From Chitinophagaceae bacterium (GTDB taxonomy: Bacteria > Bacteroidota > Bacteroidia > Chitinophagales > Chitinophagaceae): a stretch of DNA of 6,282 nt. Of this stretch, positions 1 through 4,751 are shown in pieces. The stretch covers positions 1 through 6,282 of the forward strand of contig JAEUVI010000191.1 of assembly GCA_016787105.1 (NCBI GenBank), written 5' to 3'. Within the stretch, counting starts at the first letter, position 1; each line of letters starts with the position of its first letter. The notes under the pieces are model-generated. The model saw nothing but the letters and a program-made list of their open reading frames with translations, was not told where the DNA came from and ran no database searches. The position numbers and the translations under genes were made by a program.

Positions 1-18
1 ACCTTAAACATTCATTGT

Positions 19-741
19 ATGCTTGTCAACTATTTAGAATCGCAGGGTAATGCATATTACCGCTATCGCAATACGTTTCCCGTATTGTACCTGATCGTCG
101 GCGTATTCGTCTGGCAATGGTCTCAACCATTTATTGTACAAAACAGGCACGCCAAAGCAGAAATAATTTATGAAGCGGGTTGTCTTGCTTTATCATTGTT
201 TGGGCTGGCAATACGTTTTTTAACAAGAGCGTTCGACCAGGCCGAATATAAAAAGGGGAAAAACAAACAGCCCTTTGCTGAGTTTTTAAATACAAAAGGA
301 ATGTATTCTATTGTAAGACACCCGATATATTTTGCAGATTTTTTCATTTATCTCGGGCTTGTATTGTACGTTCAGAATTTAAAATTTATTACCTGCTACT
401 TTTTGCTATTCACCGTTTTCTTTGAACGGATAATTGCTGCAGAAGAATCTTACCTGAAACAAAAGTTTGGAAAACCTTTTCTCGACTGGGCTGCGAAAAC
501 ACCAATCTTTTTTCCTGACATTAGCCTGCTACAAACAAAAGGAACAACATTTTCATGGACCAGGGCCTTAAAAAAAGAAACACCTACTTTACTGAAAGTA
601 ATGCTTTTATTCTATTTACTGGAATGGATGAATCATTTCACAACCGGTCACCAGGTAGAAACATTATGGCACGTAATTGCTATCGGCACATTGCTGATTG
701 CAGCTACTGCTGCAATTATTTTGAGTCGCAAAAAGAAATAA
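19..741 (+). CDS. Integral-membrane methyltransferase, isoprenylcysteine/phospholipid methyltransferase superfamily
   Basis: Predicted 240-residue polytopic membrane protein. The diagnostic segment is GMYSIVRHPIYFADF (residues 94-108) with the Arg-His-Pro of the ICMT/PEMT superfamily, followed by a membrane hairpin (about 107-135) and the second motif, an acidic stretch FERIIAAEESYL (135-146) before KFGKPFLDW. In this superfamily the two motifs form the S-adenosylmethionine site, and the substrate is a membrane lipid or prenylated group. Other hydrophobic segments lie near 20-36, 50-67, 190-201 and 215-235. The N-terminal ESQGNAYYRYRN pattern resembles, from memory, Bacteroidota homologues compared with the lipid A phosphate methyltransferase LmtA, so methylation of an envelope lipid is plausible but unproven. 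The reading frame is open to the window edge, so an upstream start cannot be excluded, but the N-terminus fits the family from this ATG. The gene is 245 nt or more from the next one and is probably a separate unit. Confidence 0.85.
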   Translation: MLVNYLESQGNAYYRYRNTFPVLYLIVGVFVWQWSQPFIVQNRHAKAEIIYEAGCLALSLFGLAIRFLTRAFDQAEYKKGKNKQPFAEFLNTKGMYSIVRHPIYFADFFIYLGLVLYVQNLKFITCYFLLFTVFFERIIAAEESYLKQKFGKPFLDWAAKTPIFFPDISLLQTKGTTFSWTRALKKETPTLLKVMLLFYLLEWMNHFTTGHQVETLWHVIAIGTLLIAATAAIILSRKKK

Positions 742-835
742 AATCATATTGCACTACTGCGGGGAATCCATGTATAAAAACTCTTGCTTTTTCTACATGC
801 AAAAAGGTATTGTTACGTGTTGTAATACTATTTGC

Positions 836-855
836 AAAAAAGTCGATATTTTTTT
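836..855 (+). terminator. Weak candidate terminator (A-tract/T-tract hairpin)
   Basis: A run of six A (836-841) and a run of seven T (849-855) can pair around a 7-8 nt loop, and the T-run could act as the U-tract. There is no GC pair in the stem, so this is a poor intrinsic terminator. It lies about 95 nt after the methyltransferase stop. A partly paired stem with G-U pairs (807-828, GTATT/AATAC) lies just upstream. Confidence 0.2.
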
Positions 856-901
856 CACAAGTTCATTAAACCTATGATAACTATAAAAGTCATTAGCCAT
901 G

Positions 902-925
902 ATTTTTCATAAAATGATGAAAAAT
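902..925. repeat. AT-rich inverted repeat in the 742-1025 gap
   Basis: ATTTTTCAT (902-910) is the exact reverse complement of ATGAAAAAT (917-925), giving a 9-bp stem with a 6-nt loop. The 284-nt gap around it is strongly AT-rich. I see no gene, no RNA gene and no match to the Bacteroidota promoter pattern (TTTG spaced about 20 nt from TAnnTTTG). The repeat could be an operator or a weak hairpin between two transcription units. It lacks a GC-rich stem and a following T-run, so I do not call it a terminator. Confidence 0.3.
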
Positions 926-1025
926 AAAGCAATTGAAAAAACATGATAAAATTCAATCTCTATGACACAATCCCGGCAAGGACTTCATGCTTAATGGCAT
1001 TGTTTTTGTCACAATATTGTCTTTG

Positions 1026-1403
1026 ATGAGAAACCTACTTACCATATCCTTGATAACTATACACCTGTTAGGCAATACTGAATTGGCACAGGTATTAAGC
1101 CTATCTAAACTATCCACTCACTATCAACAACATCATAAAAAAAATCCTTCGATCAACGTTTTTGATTTCCTGGTAATGCATTATGCAGGCGATGACAATG
1201 ACAATTCTGACAATAAAGAAGATATGCAATTACCTTTCAAAAAGATAAACATTCACTGCTATTCTGTAACAACAACACAACCACCGGTAGAAGAATATTT
1301 AATCTATAATTTTTCTCACAAGGTGAGTCAGTTTAATACGAGGGTAGTCAACAACCTGTATCCCGCTCACACTAACTTACCTCTTCAGCCTCCCAGAATA
1401 TGA
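1026..1403 (+). CDS. Small conserved Bacteroidota hypothetical protein, exported, His/Asp-rich
   Basis: Predicted 125 residues from this start. It has a short hydrophobic N-terminus (RNLLTISLITIHLLGN), then KLSTHYQQHHKKNPSI, FDFLVMHY (about 46-53), an acidic stretch GDDNDNSDNKED (55-66), LPFK (69-72) and a C-terminal LPLQPPRI. I recognise this layout (Lys-Leu...His-Tyr, FxxFLxxHY, acidic run, LPFK, QPP(K/R)I end) as a small Bacteroidota family of unknown function that I recall near heavy-metal efflux genes. The histidines and acidic run would suit metal binding, but that is inference. An upstream in-frame ATG at 987 has an SD-like AAGGA 4 nt before it and would add 13 hydrophobic residues. 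I prefer 1026 because it gives a basic residue next to Met and the family-like N-terminus. No efflux gene is visible here. The next gene starts 229 nt away, so operon membership is uncertain. Confidence 0.65.
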   Translation: MRNLLTISLITIHLLGNTELAQVLSLSKLSTHYQQHHKKNPSINVFDFLVMHYAGDDNDNSDNKEDMQLPFKKINIHCYSVTTTQPPVEEYLIYNFSHKVSQFNTRVVNNLYPAHTNLPLQPPRI

Positions 1404-1426
1404 TGAAAGCATTCTGTATTCATCAT
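1400..1426 (+). terminator. Possible hairpin terminator at the end of the small hypothetical gene
   Basis: ATGATGAA (1400-1407) pairs perfectly with TTCATCAT (1419-1426), with two more possible pairs inside. The stem overlaps the TGA stop (1401-1403). The stem is AT-rich, and only an interrupted T-rich stretch (TTATTGCCTTGTTC) follows, so termination is possible but weak. The left part of its loop side (ATTCTGTAT, 1411-1419) is also complementary to ATACAGAAT at 1463-1471, so an alternative fold exists. Confidence 0.25.
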
Positions 1427-1582
1427 TTATTGCCTTGTTCATTTTCAAAAGCATATGGTGCTATACAGAATAGTATTATGCCCGCTATTAATTGCTGACA
1501 CCGGGCTTTACCGATTTAGCTAACTGTTTTTATACAAGCTGCAATACGTGCTTATAAAGCCGTACTGAATGCTATTGTCTGT

Positions 1583-1598
1583 GAATACAATTGTATTC
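1583..1598. promoter_or_regulatory. Perfect 16-bp palindrome, candidate operator of the cytochrome operon
   Basis: GAATACAATTGTATTC is identical to its own reverse complement and ends 34 nt before the start of the first cytochrome gene. A continuous palindrome with no spacer suits a dimeric DNA-binding regulator better than an RNA hairpin, which would need a loop. I see no convincing Bacteroidota -33/-7 promoter pair nearby, so the promoter position is unknown. The rest of the 1404-1632 gap holds only a short GCCCG/CGGGC inverted repeat (1480-1506) and no gene. Confidence 0.4.
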
Positions 1599-1632
1599 GC
1601 GGTGCAAGAAACCTTATGTTAAACTTTTTTAA

Positions 1633-2331
1633 ATGAAGAAATCAGTTTCGCTTATTCCAATTCTTATAGCTGCAATGCTGATATTCTATGCATGCAGGCA
1701 CGAAATATTGTTCCCGGTAGATAACGGAGGAAATAATAATGGTGGAGCATCTCAATCGTCGTGCAGCCCTGATTCGGTATACTTTGTAAATGATATACAA
1801 CCGATTTTAAATTCCAATTGTACAATGAGTGGTTGCCATGATGCGGCTTCACATGCAGAAGGGATCAACCTGACAACCTATACAGGTGTGATGAAAGAAG
1901 TGAAAGCAGGAAGTTCATCAACCAGTTCACTATATAAAGTTATCATTAAAACAAACGGAGATCGGATGCCTCCACCTCCTATGCCAGCAATGCCAGCCGA
2001 TCAGATTGCGAAGTTGAAAAAATGGATAGACCAGGGAGCAAAGAATAATTCGTGTGATAAATGTGATACTACCGACTTTAAATTCAGCACGGCTATCCAA
2101 CCAATAATAGACGCGAAATGCAAGGGCTGTCACAATGCTGCAAATGCCGGTGGCGGTATTGATTTATCAAGCTATACGACTATTAAAGCATCAGCAGGCA
2201 GCGGCAAGCTTTACGGATCCATAACATGGGCGAGCGGGTTTTCACAAATGCCGCAAAACGGATCCAAACTTCCCGATTGTGAAATTATACAAATTAAAAA
2301 ATGGATAGATAACGGTTCTCCTGACAATTAA
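1633..2331 (+). CDS. Two-domain c-type cytochrome lipoprotein
   Basis: Predicted 232-residue exported lipoprotein. The signal peptide ends in the lipobox FYAC with Cys21 lipidated, followed by RHEI and a Gly/Asn linker. Domain 1 (about 44-138) has an expanded heme motif C63-TMSG-C68-H69 (CX4CH) and a proline-rich Met region (RMPPPPMPAM, 111-120) that could supply the axial methionine, ending in KKWIDQGA. Domain 2 (about 141-232) has a canonical C163-KG-C166-H167 and candidate axial Met206, ending in KKWIDNGSP. Both domains share the pattern I(Q)PI(L/I) before the heme Cys and the KKWID end. Cys144 and Cys216 may form a disulfide. Predicted role: electron transfer at the outer membrane or periplasmic face; partner unknown. 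It is the first gene of a tight operon, with the next start 13 nt downstream. The start is supported by the MKKSVS signal peptide and A-rich upstream DNA. Confidence 0.88.
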   Translation: MKKSVSLIPILIAAMLIFYACRHEILFPVDNGGNNNGGASQSSCSPDSVYFVNDIQPILNSNCTMSGCHDAASHAEGINLTTYTGVMKEVKAGSSSTSSLYKVIIKTNGDRMPPPPMPAMPADQIAKLKKWIDQGAKNNSCDKCDTTDFKFSTAIQPIIDAKCKGCHNAANAGGGIDLSSYTTIKASAGSGKLYGSITWASGFSQMPQNGSKLPDCEIIQIKKWIDNGSPDN

Positions 2332-2344
2332 AATATAAACCTGA

Positions 2345-2716
2345 ATGAAAAAGATAATTGCTTTTTTGCTTGCAACAGTATTCATTTTATCGTTTAACGC
2401 CTGTTACTATGACAAAGAAGATTTACTGTACGGCGCTTCTACCTGCGATACTGTATCGGTTGTTTCTTATGCACAACGAATAGTGCCGATACTGCAGCAG
2501 CAATGTTACAGTTGCCATAGCGGCAGTTCCGCATCAGGCGGCATACAGATGGGCTCACATGCTGCTGATAAGGCAATAGCAGACAATGGAAAGTTATATG
2601 GCAGTATCAATCACTCATCAGGTTACTCCCCTATGCCACAAGGAGCTCCAAAGATGAGCAACTGTGATATTTCAATTATAAAAAAATGGATTGATGCCGG
2701 AGCTCCCAGTAACTAA
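2345..2716 (+). CDS. Single-domain c-type cytochrome lipoprotein
   Basis: Predicted 123-residue lipoprotein. The signal peptide ends in SFNAC with Cys20 lipidated, followed by an acidic stretch (YYDKED). One class I-like cytochrome c domain follows: C54-YS-C57-H58 binds heme, and Met97 in YSPMPQGAP is the likely axial ligand. It ends with KKWIDAGAP. It closely resembles domain 2 of the preceding gene along its whole length: both begin CDT, share KLYGSI, the Met-Pro-Gln motif, a Cys (107 here) before the terminal helix, and the KKWID end, so the two arose by duplication. Cys34 and Cys107 may form a disulfide. The gaps are 13 nt upstream and 10 nt downstream, consistent with co-transcription. 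Predicted role: monoheme electron carrier anchored to a membrane; donor and acceptor unknown. Confidence 0.88.
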   Translation: MKKIIAFLLATVFILSFNACYYDKEDLLYGASTCDTVSVVSYAQRIVPILQQQCYSCHSGSSASGGIQMGSHAADKAIADNGKLYGSINHSSGYSPMPQGAPKMSNCDISIIKKWIDAGAPSN

Positions 2717-2726
2717 AAACTATTGT

Positions 2727-3188
2727 ATGAAAAAAGGAAAGAAAATAATACTTACTGTATCTATACTCCTGTTTGTTATAACAGCGGGAGCTATCTATGC
2801 TTATAGAGAATATAACAGGGAAAACAAAGATTTGTCAGAAGCGATGCCCGACTTTACAGTAATAGCGACACAAATAATAAATGAATTTTCCCAGGAAGAA
2901 AAAAAAGCCAGCGCAAAGTACAATGGAAAAGTTCTATCTGTTAGTGGTACTATAAAATCGATAGACAAGGACGAAAAAGGATATTATACAGTAGCAATAG
3001 GCGATACTGCGTCGCTCAATGCAGTTCGCTGCAGCATGGATAGCATTCATAATGCCGAAGCAACGATTTTAAAGCAAGGCACTGCTATTTCTGTAAAAGG
3101 CATTTGTACGGGATACAATGCCGATGAAATGGGCCTTGGCTCGGATATAATACTAAACAGGAGCTTAATTGAAAAAACAGTAAACTGA
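2727..3188 (+). CDS. Membrane-anchored OB-fold protein, tRNA_anti-like family
   Basis: Predicted 153 residues. An N-terminal basic segment (MKKGKK) and one hydrophobic helix (about 7-25, ending AGAIYAY) give a signal anchor; there is no lipobox cysteine. After a helical part (INEFSQEEKKASAKYNGKV) comes an OB-fold region (about 62-148) with the features of the tRNA_anti-like family: AKYNGKVLSVSGTIKSI, a central Cys102, then KGICTGY (Cys117 included) and DIILNRS near the end. Despite its name, the family is not shown to bind tRNA; Bacteroidota members are exported proteins of unknown function. A longer in-frame start at 2691 would overlap the preceding gene and put the basic signal sequence internally, so 2727 is preferred. 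It lies 10 nt after the cytochrome gene and 22 nt before the YceI gene, so its role is probably linked to that envelope module. Confidence 0.8.
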   Translation: MKKGKKIILTVSILLFVITAGAIYAYREYNRENKDLSEAMPDFTVIATQIINEFSQEEKKASAKYNGKVLSVSGTIKSIDKDEKGYYTVAIGDTASLNAVRCSMDSIHNAEATILKQGTAISVKGICTGYNADEMGLGSDIILNRSLIEKTVN

Positions 3189-3210
3189 TTTTTAACCTTA
3201 ATTAACAAAA

Positions 3211-3774
3211 ATGACCAACCTCGTTTTATTTTTTTGTGCTTTATTGTTACTGAGCAGTACACAGGCACAGGACAAATTTTTTACCAAGACTGGTAAAGTA
3301 AATTTTGATGCTACCGCGCCTCAATCGCCGGAAGACGTAGCTGGCGTCAACAAAAGTGTCGTTTGTGTACTCGATTCAAAATCCGGCAACATCCAGTTTT
3401 CTGTACTGATGAAAGGATTTGAATTTCAGCGTGCATTAATGCAGGAGCATTTTAATGAAAATTATGTGGAAAGCGATAAATATCCCAAAACTGAATTCAA
3501 AGGAACTATTGTGAACAATAACGCTGTTAGTTACCTCAAAGATGGAAGCTACAGCGCTACTGTAAAAGGCAAACTCACTATTCATGGAGAAACAAAAGAT
3601 GTGGAAGCAAAGGGCAACATTTTGGTGAAGGGTGGTAAAATAAGCGCATCAGCTGAATTTAATATTCTGCTATCTGATTATAAAATCAGCATCCCGCAGC
3701 TTGTTGCTGACAAAGTTTCAAAGACAGCAAAAATCGGCGTGGACTGTTTATTAGAACCACTGAAAGCTCCATAA
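3211..3774 (+). CDS. YceI-family secreted lipid-binding protein
   Basis: Predicted 187 residues with a signal peptide (1-20, ending STQAQ before Asp21). The mature part matches the YceI family, a lipocalin-like barrel that binds a long isoprenoid or other amphiphile. Visible signatures are FSVLMKGFEFQRALMQEHFNENY (about 63-85), ESDKYPKTEFKG (87-98), KGKLTIHGETKDVE (119-132) and the end-of-barrel FNILLSDYKISIP (150-162). The length is normal for the family. E. coli YceI is encoded next to a cytochrome b561, so pairing with cytochromes is a known theme. Here it follows two cytochromes and precedes a beta-barrel gene, which suggests a periplasmic carrier of a quinone-like or lipid ligand; that is inference. 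Oddity: the signal peptide has no Lys or Arg before its hydrophobic core, yet an in-frame stop at 3199 rules out a longer form. The start follows TTAATTAA by 5 nt. Confidence 0.92.
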   Translation: MTNLVLFFCALLLLSSTQAQDKFFTKTGKVNFDATAPQSPEDVAGVNKSVVCVLDSKSGNIQFSVLMKGFEFQRALMQEHFNENYVESDKYPKTEFKGTIVNNNAVSYLKDGSYSATVKGKLTIHGETKDVEAKGNILVKGGKISASAEFNILLSDYKISIPQLVADKVSKTAKIGVDCLLEPLKAP

Positions 3775-3803
3775 CATTTTATAGCATGATTTAATTAATC
3801 AAA

Positions 3804-4700
3804 ATGAAACTTACAACTCTTATCGCCTGCTTATTTGCATGCATTTTACTTGCCCCTGTAACCTTAAAGGCACAGGATGTAGATTTATTAAAACTTGTCG
3901 GAGAAGATAAACCCAAAAAAGAAATTATTAAAAATGCTTTCAAATCAACCCGTGTGATTAATAGCCATTCGATGGAGTTTTTATCCGCAGGAACTTTAGA
4001 TTTCAGGATACTCCACCGGTTTGGTTCGCTTGACCAGGGTTACAAAAATTTCTTCGGGTTTGACCAGGCCAGTATGCGCATGGGTTTTGATTATGGCATC
4101 CTGCAAAATTTAATGATTGGAATCGGCAGAAGCACTTATAAGAAAGAAGCGGATGGTTATTTAAAATTCGCACCGGTACGCCAGGCAAAGGGTGCGGGAA
4201 GTTTCCCCATAACCATTGCAGTAGTTGCCGGTATGACGATGAACACATCAGAATGGGCAGATCCTGCACGAAAGAATTTTCTAACCTCGCGTTTCGCCTA
4301 TTACTTTCAAACAATTTTCGGAAGAAAGTTTAATGATGTTGTCACATTGCAGGTAGCACCGACAATGGTTCATTACAATATAGTTCCGCTCAATACACAA
4401 TCAAACGATATCTATGCAGTGAGTGCCGGAGGCCGGATTAAGTTTTCAAAAAGAATGGCTTTCACATTTGACTACTCCTATCTCGTATATGGAATAGATC
4501 AGAACATATATCACAATCCGCTTTCCGTAGGTATTGATATAGAAACAGGCGGCCACGTATTTCAGTTGCATTTCTCAAACTCAACAGGTATGAATGAGCG
4601 TGCATTTATAACAGAAACAACGAATGACTGGAAAAAGGGAGAGGTTCGTTTTGGCTTCAACTTATCACGTGTATTCCAAATCAAAAAAAATAAAAAATAA
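3804..4700 (+). CDS. Outer-membrane beta-barrel protein, DUF5777 family
   Basis: Predicted 298 residues. Signal peptide 1-23 (ends LKAQ before Asp24). The mature part begins with a short helical segment (VDLLKLVGEDKPKKEIIKNAFKST), then alternating beta-strand sequence typical of a barrel, for example MEFLSAGTLDFRILHRFG (57-74), ASMRMGFDYGILQNLMIGIGRS, FAYYFQTIFGRKF, VVTLQVAPTMVHY, FTFDYSYLVYG, GHVFQLHFSNSTGM and VRFGFNLSRVF. The combination of AFKSTRVINSHSxE, the HRFG and FFGFDQASMRMGFDYG motifs and HVFQL(H)FSNS is what I know as DUF5777, a Bacteroidota barrel family of unknown transport role. The protein ends in KKNKK after RVFQI rather than in an aromatic residue, which is unusual for a BAM substrate. 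It follows the YceI gene by 29 nt. In context it could be the outer-membrane component of the cytochrome module. The start follows TTAATTAA by 5 nt. Confidence 0.85.
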   Translation: MKLTTLIACLFACILLAPVTLKAQDVDLLKLVGEDKPKKEIIKNAFKSTRVINSHSMEFLSAGTLDFRILHRFGSLDQGYKNFFGFDQASMRMGFDYGILQNLMIGIGRSTYKKEADGYLKFAPVRQAKGAGSFPITIAVVAGMTMNTSEWADPARKNFLTSRFAYYFQTIFGRKFNDVVTLQVAPTMVHYNIVPLNTQSNDIYAVSAGGRIKFSKRMAFTFDYSYLVYGIDQNIYHNPLSVGIDIETGGHVFQLHFSNSTGMNERAFITETTNDWKKGEVRFGFNLSRVFQIKKNKK

Positions 4701-4708
4701 TACAATCA

Positions 4709-4746
4709 TTTACAAGCAGCATTTGAAACCACCGGGTATTTGTAAA
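4709..4746. repeat. Inverted repeat just upstream of the large lipoprotein start
   Basis: TTTACAA (4709-4715) is the reverse complement of TTGTAAA (4740-4746), separated by 24 nt and ending 5 nt before the ATG at 4752. ACAAGCA also occurs as a direct repeat at 4712-4718 and 4746-4752. In mRNA the stem would sit over the translation start region. This is the only structured element in the 51-nt gap; it may be chance in AT-rich DNA. Confidence 0.2.
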
Positions 4747-4751
4747 CAAGC

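Noticed and set aside
555..869. 104-codon open frame on the + strand overlapping the methyltransferase 3' end
   Set aside because: It lies in another frame over the conserved C-terminus of the methyltransferase, has no domain features, and its tail covers AT-rich non-coding DNA.
1480..1506. GCCCG/CGGGC inverted repeat as an intrinsic terminator
   Set aside because: Only 5 bp with a 17-nt loop and no proper T-run after it.
2053..2064. CDKC (residues 141-144) of the first cytochrome as a third heme site
   Set aside because: CXXC is followed by Asp, not His, and it lies in the linker between the two domains.
1664..2133. Minus-strand open frames opposite the first cytochrome
   Set aside because: Shadows of a strongly supported cytochrome gene, with no recognisable product.
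3047..4314. Minus-strand open frames opposite the OB-fold gene end and the barrel gene
   Set aside because: Antisense to genes with clear signal peptides and family motifs; no support of their own.
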